Source: Planctomycetota bacterium
Lineage (GTDB): Bacteria; Planctomycetota; Planctomycetia; Pirellulales; Pirellulaceae
Assembly: GCA_024277285.1 (NCBI GenBank)
Contig: JAJRVM010000095.1
Location: 1-64,000 of the forward strand
Direction of reading: 5' to 3'
DNA length: 64,000 nucleotides
Both the position numbers and the translations under genes were made by a program. Numbering within the stretch: position 1 is the first letter of the stretch; every line of letters begins with the position of its first letter. The notes beneath the pieces are model-generated. The model did no database searches. It was not told the DNA's origin and saw only the letters and a list, made by a program, of their open reading frames with translations. This document shows positions 27,856 to 36,329 of the stretch, piece by piece.

Positions 27856-28320
27856 ATGAACCGTTTCGCCGCACACATCTCGAAGACCTTGGCCGTGCTG
27901 GTGATTCTCCTGTTGCCGATTCAGCAGTCCCTGGCAGTGACGTGCTGCTGCCGAGCCGTTCAGAACGATGCCGTGCGGTTGGCGGCGAGTCCTCGGGCAG
28001 ACCGCGGTTCGGATGACTCGTCGAGCTGCTGCTCTTCGACGTGCGACTCGGAGCATTCGTGTTGTGGCCAAGAAGCAACTGATGCGGTGTCCAACCGGTG
28101 TCAATGCCCAGAAGGCAGCTGTGACCAGACGGTGCCCAACGCGTTTGATCCTGCGGCCATCAACTCGTCCGTGGATGTTGACCTGTTCGCCGCAGCGACA
28201 CTGACGATCGTGACCACCACTCGCAACAAGACAGCTCAGGCTTCACCGGCCAATACTGTCAGTCGCTTCTCTTGCAGCGTTTCAGATCGCTGTGTTCTGC
28301 TCTGCCGTTATCAGCTCTGA
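27856..28320 (+). CDS. Small secreted Cys-rich protein, C-terminal LCRY tail (copy A)
   Basis: 154 residues, family unknown to me. Signal peptide with hydrophobic core LAVLVILLLP and a likely cleavage after QQSLA (about residue 27). The mature protein is Cys-rich: 14 Cys, including CCC (30-32), CC-x3-C (58-63), CC (69-70) and CQCPEGSC (82-89). A Cys-free linker of about 50 residues follows, then the last ten residues RCVLLCRYQL, ending exactly at the stop. ATG 27856 is chosen over 27838 because the signal peptide begins there. A pseudo-receiver gene lies 151 nt downstream, the same order as the pair at 35.9-34.8 kb. Metal binding is inferred from the Cys content and the neighbours. Confidence 0.7.
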   Translation: MNRFAAHISKTLAVLVILLLPIQQSLAVTCCCRAVQNDAVRLAASPRADRGSDDSSSCCSSTCDSEHSCCGQEATDAVSNRCQCPEGSCDQTVPNAFDPAAINSSVDVDLFAAATLTIVTTTRNKTAQASPANTVSRFSCSVSDRCVLLCRYQL

Positions 28321-28471
28321 CACGCTCTCTTCACGTGGGCTCGTGGCCGTAGGCGTCGCGCGTCTTTCTGTGTCCGGGAACGCTGCGAATCTTAGGATTC
28401 CACATCGCGTGACCTCGTGTTAGATCTCTTCAGGAAATGCCAGCGCCGTGTGAGCGGTTTGATGGAAGGAT

Positions 28472-29242
28472 ATGATGATGATTCTGCAACGTTCTCAACT
28501 TGTCGTGGATTGTCCGGTTTGCGGTCGTCCAGTCGAAATGCAGTTGCGGCATGTCGGCCACGGTGTCGCTTGCGGCCACTGTCGCGGCAGGTTCATCGCG
28601 CACACATCGCACGACGGTACATTGACTGCCACGAAGCAGGTGGGACCAGACGCCCTAGAGCGAGCGGAGCGTCTGTTGCGCGATCGAGGCGAAACCAAGG
28701 CATCGACGATGGCTCACCCGCATCGCCCCGACGACGAGTGGCAGTGCGGCGTGGATACGACAAGTCAGCCGAATAACTCGCGCACACTCCTAGTTAAAGA
28801 TACCGAGAACGCGGAAAAGTTGCGGCCGACAGTGCTGCTCGTAGAACACCGCGACGAAGTATTTGCACGAATCGCGACCGACATGGCAGAATTCGGAATG
28901 CGTGTTATTCGCGCCAAGTCAGCGACTCACGCCCTCGAATTATGCCGCATTTACGTACCGAAAATGGTTGTCGCCAACCTTGATCTTGCCGATCAGAGTG
29001 GCTGGGTGTTGGCGAGCAAATTGCGGTACATCGATCGGCGCGTGGGCGTTTGGATCTACCAGCCGCAGTCCTCGGATTACGACCATGGAATGGCGAATTT
29101 CCTGAACGTCGATGCGCTGCTCGACTATGATGGCGACTTGCTTGGATTGTCTCAATCGGTCGTTCATCTCATGGCCAATCATCGCAAACCAAATGATGTC
29201 GCCTGCGATATTGACACGAGTGAAGAACCGGCGGCCGCATGA
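28472..29242 (+). CDS. Zinc-ribbon + pseudo-receiver protein
   Basis: 256 residues, cytoplasmic. An N-terminal zinc ribbon (C14-x2-C17 and C34-x2-C37) and a polar linker (to about 115) precede a CheY-like receiver fold (about 116-235, TVLLVEHRDEVF to the C-terminal helix). Aligning on the conserved SGW (usual DGW) puts Asn where the phosphoacceptor Asp should be, in VVANLDLADQSGW; the conserved Lys of strand 5 is replaced (LLDYDG). Phosphorylation is therefore unlikely. There is no output domain. Three consecutive ATGs (28472, 28475, 28478) follow GGAAGGA at 28464-28470; the third has the best spacing. Its paralogue at 34839 shares the VEHRDEVF motif and the Asn. Confidence 0.7.
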   Translation: MMMILQRSQLVVDCPVCGRPVEMQLRHVGHGVACGHCRGRFIAHTSHDGTLTATKQVGPDALERAERLLRDRGETKASTMAHPHRPDDEWQCGVDTTSQPNNSRTLLVKDTENAEKLRPTVLLVEHRDEVFARIATDMAEFGMRVIRAKSATHALELCRIYVPKMVVANLDLADQSGWVLASKLRYIDRRVGVWIYQPQSSDYDHGMANFLNVDALLDYDGDLLGLSQSVVHLMANHRKPNDVACDIDTSEEPAAA

Positions 29243-29260
29243 AGCGTCGGCGAGGCACAA

Positions 29261-30709
29261 CTACGCTCCATTGATCTGGCGGGCGAAGTTAGCATAGAGA
29301 TCATGCCGCCGGCGTGCAACGCCGCTCTCGATCGCGGCTTTCGCGACGGCTTCGGATACGACTTTCGCCACACGTCGATCGAACACGCTGGGAATAATGT
29401 AGTCGTCGGTCACCTCGTCCTCCGATACGACACCGGCGATGGCATCGGCGGCGGCGATCTTCATCTCATTCGTAACTCGCCGGGCACCCACATCGAACAG
29501 CCCCCGAAACAGACCAGGAAAGCAGAGGACGTTATTGATCTGGTTCGGGTAGTCCGAGCGTCCGGTGGCCATCACGCGCGCATGAGGAGACGCGAGTTCA
29601 GGCGAGATTTCCGGGTCGGGGTTGGCCAACGCGAACACGATCGGATCCTTTGCCATTCGTTTCAAATCGTTGGGCGTCAACACGTTTGGCGCGGATACGC
29701 CGACGAAAACATCCGCACCGACGATTGCATCGCTCAGTGGCCCTTGGGTGTGGTTAGAGTTCGTGTTTTCGGCGAGCCATAATTTCACGGGATTTAATTC
29801 ATCGTTCCGGCCGCGCCAGATCGCACCTTTGCGGTCACAAACGACGACGTCTGCCACGCCTACCGACGCAAGTAACTTCGTCACCGCCGCTCCTGCCGCG
29901 CCGGCGCCATTGACCGTCACGCGGATGTTATCCAACTTCTTCCCTACAACTTTAAGCGCATTCTTGAGAGCCGCAAGGACCACGATCGCCGTGCCATGTT
30001 GGTCGTCGTGAAAGACGGGTATGTCGATCTGCGAAATCAAGGACTCTTCCACCTCGATGCAGCGAGGCGAGGCAATATCTTCCAGATTGATTCCGCCGAA
30101 AGTCGGTGCCAACCGGACACACGTCTCGACAATCTCGTCCACGTCCTGCGTGTCGAGGCAAATCGGAAAAGCGTCGACACCTCCGAATTCTTTGAATAAC
30201 TGTGATTTGCCTTCCATCACTGGCATCGCCGCCCTGGCGCCAATGTTGCCCAAGCCCAAAACTGCCGAACCGTCCGAGACAACAGCAACCGTGTTGCGCC
30301 GAATGGTCAATGCGAAGGCCGCCTCGGGATCGTCGTGTATCGCCAAGCAGACTCGGGCGACGCCGGGCGTGTAGGCCATCGATAGATCGTCACGCGTCTT
30401 GACCGGTACTTTCGAATTGACCTCGATCTTTCCTCCAAGATGCAACAAGAAGGTTCGGTCGGAAGTCTTATCGACGTCGACGCCCTCGACCGAACGCACG
30501 CGATCGACGATGCGGTGGGCATGTTCGACATTTCCGGAGTCAACGGTAATGTCACGCATCGTGTAATCTTTGGTCACACTCACGATGTCGATCGCACCGA
30601 TCAGGCCCTCGGCCTCGCCAATCGCGGAGGTGATGCGGGCCAACTGCCCCGGTCGAGTGCGATGCCGGATTCGCATTGTGAAGCTATAGGAAGAACTTTG
30701 ATTAAGCAT
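29261..30709 (-). CDS. ACT-domain NAD(P)-dependent malic enzyme
   Basis: 482 residues. The N-terminal ACT-like domain (about 10-85: IRHRTRPGQLARITSAIGEAEG) probably binds a small regulatory ligand. The malic enzyme N-domain follows (VKTRDDLSMAYTPGVARVC, where Tyr acts as general acid), then the metal and malate site (FGGINLEDIASPRC, IPVFHDDQHGTA) and the Rossmann NAD(P)-binding domain (VNGAGAAGAAV). Reaction: oxidative decarboxylation of malate to pyruvate. ATG 30709 with GAGG 5 nt upstream is chosen over 30730. It converges with the pseudo-receiver gene and follows the isomerase gene at about 60 nt. Confidence 0.93.
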   Translation of the reverse strand: MLNQSSSYSFTMRIRHRTRPGQLARITSAIGEAEGLIGAIDIVSVTKDYTMRDITVDSGNVEHAHRIVDRVRSVEGVDVDKTSDRTFLLHLGGKIEVNSKVPVKTRDDLSMAYTPGVARVCLAIHDDPEAAFALTIRRNTVAVVSDGSAVLGLGNIGARAAMPVMEGKSQLFKEFGGVDAFPICLDTQDVDEIVETCVRLAPTFGGINLEDIASPRCIEVEESLISQIDIPVFHDDQHGTAIVVLAALKNALKVVGKKLDNIRVTVNGAGAAGAAVTKLLASVGVADVVVCDRKGAIWRGRNDELNPVKLWLAENTNSNHTQGPLSDAIVGADVFVGVSAPNVLTPNDLKRMAKDPIVFALANPDPEISPELASPHARVMATGRSDYPNQINNVLCFPGLFRGLFDVGARRVTNEMKIAAADAIAGVVSEDEVTDDYIIPSVFDRRVAKVVSEAVAKAAIESGVARRRHDLYANFARQINGA

Positions 30710-30768
30710 TTGGTCCTCAATCCACGTCATTGCCTAATTGATCGATGTAATGCGAGACGAGGACGCGC

Positions 30769-31332
30769 CTACGAAAAACGCTGCGACCACAGTGCTTGAA
30801 AACGATCCGAAACGTAAAGCAATTGCGTCTCCTCGCGACACCAGCAAGACAGGTGATCGTACTTGTGATCGTCGGCGTCGACAACCGCGCGAACGAATCC
30901 GTGCCAGTCGATCCATCGAGTCGATTCGACTTCCAACTTGTTAATCACGGGCTTGCTCGTCGTCCAACCGATCCAGACGGGACAAAACTCGTTCTCCATC
31001 GTTCCGTTGTACGAGGCCAAGTAGCGGTAATCAGGTAAGACCTCATACAGTACGCAATCTTCGATCCTCAGTTCGTGTCGCAAGCGTCGTCGAATGGCCG
31101 CACTCAACGCCTCGTCGGATTGCGGGTGACCACAGCAGGAGTTTGACCACACTAAGGGCCACGTTTTCTTCTCGGAACTACGCTGCTGTAGCAACAATCG
31201 CCCTCGATCATCAAACAGAAAGCACGAAAAGCCGCGATGCAACGGCGTCTGCTCTTGATGCACTAAATGCTTCGCACACGTTCCAATGGGCGAGTTTCTC
31301 TCGTCCACCAATATGACATGTTCGTCCATCAC
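30769..31332 (-). CDS. idi: Isopentenyl-diphosphate delta-isomerase, type I
   Basis: 187 residues of the NUDIX-fold type I IPP isomerase, which interconverts isopentenyl and dimethylallyl diphosphate in isoprenoid synthesis. The active-site Cys lies in WSNSCCGHP and the catalytic Glu in ENEFCPV. The family opening VDERNSPIGTCAKHLVHQEQ and the RGFSCFLFD segment are present, and the length matches the E. coli enzyme. No signal peptide. It lies upstream of the malic enzyme on the same strand, but the pairing has no obvious biochemical logic. Confidence 0.93.
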   Translation of the reverse strand: MMDEHVILVDERNSPIGTCAKHLVHQEQTPLHRGFSCFLFDDRGRLLLQQRSSEKKTWPLVWSNSCCGHPQSDEALSAAIRRRLRHELRIEDCVLYEVLPDYRYLASYNGTMENEFCPVWIGWTTSKPVINKLEVESTRWIDWHGFVRAVVDADDHKYDHLSCWCREETQLLYVSDRFQALWSQRFS

Positions 31333-31586
31333 TACTTCCCGAAAGATCTTCGTATCGGCAGTCGTTGTGTGTCAGCGAGCGCCCGATGCACCGACGGACA
31401 GTAGGCCGAGCGTACATCCGTGCTTCCGATCAGGGTATTCTAGTCCAAATTCAGTTGACCATGGCTGCCCTACACGTCACGAGAAGAGTAGAATGGCAGC
31501 GGCTCCGGCATCCCGGTTCGGCACCGCTCGTCCGAAGTCTCGAGCGTCGACAAGATCCCCCTCCTATTCCACCGGGGTCGAGCGTC

Positions 31587-32030
31587 ATGGCAACGATCGC
31601 AAGAATCCTTCATCCAACCGAGTTTTCAGACCATTCCGCAGCTGCAGCGGCGTACGCGTCGACGTTGGCGGCGACGTTTGAAGCGGACTTGCACGTGCTG
31701 TACGTGCTCGAGCAGTCGATGGATAAGATTCCCGAACCGGATCTCACCTTTCCGCCTCCGGGCGAGAGCACCCGAGTCGGGCCAGCAGTTCTCGCGGCGT
31801 TACAGAAGGCCGTTGGCCTCCGGGCAAGCGAAGCAAGCCGACTCATCTTGGCAACGCGATTAGGTCCGGTTAGCGACCAGATCGTTTCGTATGCCAAGGA
31901 TGCTGACATCGATATCATCGTGATCGGTACGCACGGCCGTCGAGGTCTCGCACATGCGTTGACCGGAAGTGTTGCGGAAGCGGTCGTTCGCAAAGCAAAT
32001 TGTCCCGTGTTGACGGTACCACGCAAATAG
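31587..32030 (+). CDS. Universal stress protein UspA family
   Basis: 147 residues with the single-domain UspA fold: RILHPTEFSDHSAAAAAYA at the start and the ATP-binding signature GTHGRRGLAHALTGSVAEAVVRKANCPVLTV (G-x2-G-x9-G-S/T) at the end. Likely an ATP-binding stress regulator in the cytoplasm. The long in-frame upstream reading (31365-31586) has no family similarity and no signal peptide, so the ATG at 31587 is used, although its ribosome-binding site is weak. It converges with the metal ATPase gene. Confidence 0.88.
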   Translation: MATIARILHPTEFSDHSAAAAAYASTLAATFEADLHVLYVLEQSMDKIPEPDLTFPPPGESTRVGPAVLAALQKAVGLRASEASRLILATRLGPVSDQIVSYAKDADIDIIVIGTHGRRGLAHALTGSVAEAVVRKANCPVLTVPRK

Positions 32031-32086
32031 AATTCTAGAAGAGCGCTGATCTCGCACGAACGCCCTGGCTCGCCGCCGCATCAACG

Positions 32087-34690
32087 TTATTTGCGGTACG
32101 CCAGCAAACGCAAGGCGTTGAAGACGACCAGTAGCGTGGATCCTTCATGAAAAAGAACAGCGACCCCCATTCGCAAACCGAGAACAGTCGCCGGCACAAG
32201 AATCGCGACCATGCCCAGGCTGAACCAGAGGTTTTGGCGAATGATTCGACTCGTTTGACGACTTAAACCCACCGCAAATGGAAGGTGATTCAAGTCGTCG
32301 GCCATCAGTGCCACGTCCGCGGTTTCAAGAGCGACATCCGAGCCGGCGGCGCCCATGGCGATCCCCACGGTGGCGTTGGCCATCGCGGGGGCGTCGTTGA
32401 CGCCGTCACCCACCATGGCAACTTCTTCCTGCTGCCGTAACTTCTTGATCGCATCAACTTTATCATCCGGCATCAGATCACCCCAGGCTTCATCGACACC
32501 GACCGCCCGAGCCACGGCATCGGCAACCTGTTGATTGTCACCCGAAATCATGATCATCCGCCGAATGCCCAGTTGACGCAGCTCCGCGATCATCGCTTTG
32601 GCCGAGTCGCGGGGCGTGTCCATCAGTCCCAGAACGCCGAGATATCTTTCGCCATGTCGAAGTACCATCGTCGTGCGTCCGTTGGCTTCGAGCGATTCAA
32701 CTTTCTTGTGCAGCGCATCCGGCAGTGGCGGCCCGTCAACTTCAGAGAATAGATCGTCCTTACCGATGTATATGATCTGGTCGTCGACCATCGCTTGGAC
32801 GCCACGTCCGGTGATGCTGCGCAGACCGGTGGCTTCGGGGATCTGATAGAATTCCGAGTCCTGGGTTGTGGGTCCAGATCTGGAGACACCGTCTGTCTCG
32901 TCGCCTTCTTCATTGCCAGTCCCAGATCCTTCGATTCTTGATTCCTTCATCCACGCCTCGGCGCCGCGGACCACAGCCGCCGCCAACGGATGGTCGCTAA
33001 GACGCTCAACCGCAACGGCGAGACTCAATAGCTTGTCTTCGGCAACTCCATCGAGACAAACGACATCAGTCAGCTGTGGTTTGCCTTCGGTCAACGTACC
33101 GGTCTTGTCGAAGGCGATCGCGCCGAGCCTTCCCAAGTTTTCAAGCGGTCCGCCACCTTTAACCAGCACGCCACCGCGTGCCGCGCGGGCCACGCCGCTC
33201 AGAACGGCACTAGGAGTCGAGATCGCCAATGCACATGGGCTGGCAGCGACAAGCACGGCCATCGCGCGATAGAACGACTGGCCGAATGACTCATCGTGTA
33301 TCATCCAGGCGAACATGAGAAGGAAAACGAGCACGAGTACGGCCGGAACGAAGTAACGTTCGAACTTATCAGTAAACCGTTGCGTCGGCGACTGTTGAGT
33401 TTCGGCTTCGCTAACCATTTCGACAACACGAGCGAGCGTGGATTCGCTGGCAAGCTTCGTCACTTGAACTTCCAACGCGCCACTCTCATTGATCGTGCCA
33501 GCAAAGACTCGGTGTGATGCATCAAGCTGCTCGGGTTGCCTTAAAGCCTGTTGCAAGTCGTCGACCGGCCGTTTGTCCACTGGCATGCTCTCGCCTGTGA
33601 TCGGCGCCTGGTTGACGCTGCTTTCGCCTCTAATCACGATCCCGTCGGCGGGCACTCGCTCGTTCGGCTTGACGATCACGATGTCTCCGCGCCGCAGTTG
33701 TTCGACCGGTACGACCTCGGTACCATCATTTCGTCGAAGCAATGCGGTCTCGGGGGCAAGTTCTGCCAGCGCTTCGATCGCTCGCCGCGCCCGCCCCATG
33801 GCGTAGTGTTCCAACGCATGGCCGAGACTGAACAGGAACAGCAGTAAAGCGCCTTCCGCCCACTGGCCAAGCGTCGCCGCGCCGATGGCGGCAACCAACA
33901 TCAGAAAGTCGATTTCGAACTGACCGGCGAGTATTTTTTCGACGGCCTCACGCGCCGTATAGAAGCCACCGAATCCGTACGCGGTAAGATAAAAACACCA
34001 AGGTACCCAAGGGGCCGCGGCTGTCAGCACAGAAATCAGCCAGCCAGTCGACAGCATTGCGCCGCAGAGTATTGCGAAGATTAGCTCTGAATTCGCGCCA
34101 AAGAGTCCGCCGTGCGAATGATCCGATTCTTCGGGCGTCTCTCCTGCAGGCTGACCACCTTGTCGCGCCTCAGTAAGCTCATGTTGATCCTCGACGAGCC
34201 TCACTCGCATCTTATGCAGTCGTTGGCGAATCGCCCGCTCATCGGTCGTTTCTCGATCATATTCGACGCGAAGCAGTCCATCCGGCGAGGCCACCGCTTC
34301 AAGAACGCCCGCTTGCTCGCGGTGCAGTCGCTCGGCAAGAAACCGCGATTTACGGGCGTGCATGGGTGTTGTCTTGAGCAGGAGATGACCGTAACGCCCG
34401 TCCAGCTTTGCCCCGGAACGGCGAGCCAGCTCGCGCACGTCACCAAATGATAGTCGTCGCGGGTCAAAATGGATGCACAGCTGGTCCGGCCGCTCACCGT
34501 CCGCTTGCATCACATGGGCCGCGTCGATTCCTTCCTTGGCTTCGAGCAGTTCACCGAGACGCTGGACACAAGCGTCCTGAGCGTCTGGCACATCCGGTAA
34601 AACAACGCGAATGTCGATTTGTGTCTTTTCGACCACGAGATGCACCTTTGCTCGCTTCGCGTCAAATCCCTGCGGTGACGCTGTTTGCAC
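32087..34690 (-). CDS. P1B-type heavy-metal ATPase (P1B-4-like)
   Basis: 867 residues, starting at GTG. An N-terminal region of about 210 residues holds ferredoxin-fold-like segments but no C-x2-C metal site. A short SDHSHGG stretch precedes the membrane part. The core has the actuator TGES, the metal-site helix ASPCALAIS (SPC rather than CPC), phosphorylation motif DKTGTLT, a nucleotide domain with a low-complexity insert (IEGSGTGNEEGDETDG) and GDGVNDAP. The last helices carry HEGSTLLVVFNALRLL. SPC plus a HEG-[GS]-[ST] motif is the P1B-4 signature, linked to Co, Zn or Fe export in characterised members. Exports metal to the periplasm; the exact ion is uncertain. Confidence 0.92.
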   Translation of the reverse strand: MQTASPQGFDAKRAKVHLVVEKTQIDIRVVLPDVPDAQDACVQRLGELLEAKEGIDAAHVMQADGERPDQLCIHFDPRRLSFGDVRELARRSGAKLDGRYGHLLLKTTPMHARKSRFLAERLHREQAGVLEAVASPDGLLRVEYDRETTDERAIRQRLHKMRVRLVEDQHELTEARQGGQPAGETPEESDHSHGGLFGANSELIFAILCGAMLSTGWLISVLTAAAPWVPWCFYLTAYGFGGFYTAREAVEKILAGQFEIDFLMLVAAIGAATLGQWAEGALLLFLFSLGHALEHYAMGRARRAIEALAELAPETALLRRNDGTEVVPVEQLRRGDIVIVKPNERVPADGIVIRGESSVNQAPITGESMPVDKRPVDDLQQALRQPEQLDASHRVFAGTINESGALEVQVTKLASESTLARVVEMVSEAETQQSPTQRFTDKFERYFVPAVLVLVFLLMFAWMIHDESFGQSFYRAMAVLVAASPCALAISTPSAVLSGVARAARGGVLVKGGGPLENLGRLGAIAFDKTGTLTEGKPQLTDVVCLDGVAEDKLLSLAVAVERLSDHPLAAAVVRGAEAWMKESRIEGSGTGNEEGDETDGVSRSGPTTQDSEFYQIPEATGLRSITGRGVQAMVDDQIIYIGKDDLFSEVDGPPLPDALHKKVESLEANGRTTMVLRHGERYLGVLGLMDTPRDSAKAMIAELRQLGIRRMIMISGDNQQVADAVARAVGVDEAWGDLMPDDKVDAIKKLRQQEEVAMVGDGVNDAPAMANATVGIAMGAAGSDVALETADVALMADDLNHLPFAVGLSRQTSRIIRQNLWFSLGMVAILVPATVLGLRMGVAVLFHEGSTLLVVFNALRLLAYRK

Positions 34691-34720
34691 GACTCAACAA
34701 CACGAATTGACCGACGCCGT

Positions 34721-34789
34721 GGAACGCTAAGCCTCCCATCATCTTCGGCGATGATGGAAGCAGCCGTAGACAGTGTAGCCTAGCGTTCC
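34721..34789. repeat. Nested inverted repeat/hairpin upstream of the metal ATPase
   Basis: Outer arms GGAACGCTA (34721-34729) and TAGCGTTCC (34781-34789) are exact complements. Inside them is an 8-bp perfect stem CCATCATC/GATGATGG (34736-34743 and 34750-34757) closing a 6-nt loop TTCGGC. It lies 30 nt ahead of the ATPase GTG and 49 nt past the end of the pseudo-receiver gene, so it may end that transcript or act in the ATPase leader. Confidence 0.55.
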
Positions 34790-34838
34790 CTCACTCGAAA
34801 AGTGCAGTCGAGCAACCAACGTTTTGATGACGGTCGAG

Positions 34839-35390
34839 TTATGCACATTTGGCCACGAGCTGCGCACTGTTGCGAGACGTTTGTCCTTGCTGGCGATCGG
34901 CGTCGAATGCGTGAAGCCAGTGTCTTAGCCGTTCGCGCACTCGTGAGTCGAGTCGAGTGCGGATGCCCCCGTATTCGAGTACTTCGTCAATGCCACAAAC
35001 GTCCATCCAATCCTCTAGCATTCGCCGTGCCCGCTCCGCGTAGAGCCATACCGTCGGGCGGTTCTTCGTGAACTGCAGCTTGCAAGAGATCAACCACCCA
35101 CTTTCGTCCGGCATCGTCTCGTTAACCAGTAGCAAGTCGGGGACAAACTGCTTGATCTGATCGGCGACGACCGCCCCGGAAACGATCTGTGCCACCTGGC
35201 ATCGGCGCGCTTCGAACAGCGATCTTAAGTCGGCGAATACTTCGTCTCGATGCTCGACGATCAGTACTCTCTTTGCCGCTCGAACGGGCGTTCGATACGA
35301 TGGGGTCGAGGCGGAATGTAAATTGACGGTCTTGGCAACGCCGCGCAAGTACGCTTCGCAGCAACGGAATCTAGCTTGACTTTCCAACAC
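34839..35390 (-). CDS. Pseudo-receiver protein (paralogue of 28472)
   Basis: 183 residues. A short N-terminal segment (RFRCCEAYLRG) without the zinc ribbon of its paralogue is followed by a CheY-like fold (about 50-165: RVLIVEHRDEVFADL, LLLVNETMPDESGW, VLEYGG). As in the paralogue, the phosphoacceptor position is Asn (VNETMPD) and the strand-5 Lys is missing, so it should not be phosphorylated. The start is GTG at 35390, supported by AAGGAG at 35398-35403 with 7-nt spacing; the upstream TTG at 35423 has no such site. It lies 111 nt downstream of a Cys-rich secreted protein gene on the same strand. Confidence 0.7.
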   Translation of the reverse strand: MLESQARFRCCEAYLRGVAKTVNLHSASTPSYRTPVRAAKRVLIVEHRDEVFADLRSLFEARRCQVAQIVSGAVVADQIKQFVPDLLLVNETMPDESGWLISCKLQFTKNRPTVWLYAERARRMLEDWMDVCGIDEVLEYGGIRTRLDSRVRERLRHWLHAFDADRQQGQTSRNSAQLVAKCA

Positions 35391-35501
35391 GGCAACTCTC
35401 CTTGAATAGACGTCTGCGCGCAAAGAGTGTGGACAACGGAAATCCCAGAATCCGGTGACTCACCACCGCAAGAATCGCAGCAGCAAATCAACCGTCCCGT
35501 C

Positions 35502-35975
35502 TCAGAGTCTAAAACGCGAGAGAGTTACGCAGCGCTGGTGGGCTGAAGCCGGCAAGGCCGGAGCAGAAGAAGTGGCAACGAGTTTGAAGCTGAAGCCGGC
35601 GAACGTGCCCGCTTCGATCCTCGCACTGCCTAGACACAGATCATTCGGCGATATCCGCTGTCCCACGGCGAGTTGGGCGGACGACGTACTCGTTGGGCCA
35701 CATCGACAGGGACACTGGCGCGTGCAACGGCACTCCGAATGATCGAGAGAGATTGGTGACGTGCTGATTCGAGGCAACTCAACCAGATCGCCCTCTACGG
35801 AGCACAACGAACAATTTGGGGCGTCTCCAAATGCCCCTCCAGAGCAGCAATCTGCACGCCCGTCAGCTCCCAAACATGTACATGTCGAAAACACGGATGT
35901 CGGCAATACAAACAGCGCGGCCATTAGCCAGGTGATGGCTCGATGGGCGTTCGGTTTGTGTCGCGGACACAACAT
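35502..35975 (-). CDS. Small secreted Cys-rich protein, C-terminal LSRF tail (copy B)
   Basis: 157 residues, family unknown to me. A hydrophobic signal segment (AITWLMAALFVLPTSVFS, to about residue 30) precedes a Cys-rich part: C-x-C (32-34), CC (43-44), C-x2-C (55-58) and ECRCTRQCPCRC (81-92). A linker poor in Cys then leads to the last ten residues RCVTLSRFRL, which match RCVLLCRYQL of copy A at seven of ten positions. ATG 35975 has GGAG 5 nt upstream; an earlier start at 36026 lacks support. A pseudo-receiver gene follows on the same strand, so gene order and content repeat the pair at 27.9-29.2 kb. Metal buffering or sensing is inferred only from composition and context. Confidence 0.7.
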   Translation of the reverse strand: MLCPRHKPNAHRAITWLMAALFVLPTSVFSTCTCLGADGRADCCSGGAFGDAPNCSLCSVEGDLVELPRISTSPISLDHSECRCTRQCPCRCGPTSTSSAQLAVGQRISPNDLCLGSARIEAGTFAGFSFKLVATSSAPALPASAHQRCVTLSRFRL

Positions 35976-36329
35976 CGCATCTCCGGTCGCAAAGTCACAC
36001 GTGTCTGTTAAGGGCTGCGTTTCCAATGGAGTAACTAGGGCTATCCGACCCCGTCACCCTAATCGACCAGTGAACTGTATGGACATGAGAAGGATTTTTT
36101 TGAGCGTCATCGGTTCGTCGATGCGCGCTGTCAAACGGATGACAACAACGTAGGCGAACCCAAAGGCACTCGTGCGAAGACGCCTTGTTAGTACTCGAAA
36201 TCAGCGTTCCTGCCAATATCTATCGAAGCTGGCATGAAGAATGCGATCTTGGTGCGACGATCGCGAGATCGAAGAACGTTGTTTTCTTGTTTTGATTCAC
36301 GTTTCCGAGAAGTAGAGGAGAGATCCACG
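35976..36329. other. Divergent intergenic region
   Basis: About 350 bases between the Cys-rich copy B gene (minus) and the His-rich secreted protein gene (plus). A GAGGAG at 36315-36320 belongs to the latter. No other structure was recognised; ORFs in this stretch are short and uncharacteristic. Confidence 0.45.

Noticed and set aside
31365..31586. N-terminal extension of the UspA gene
   Set aside because: No UspA similarity before the ATG at 31587; composition is unlike a leader or signal peptide.
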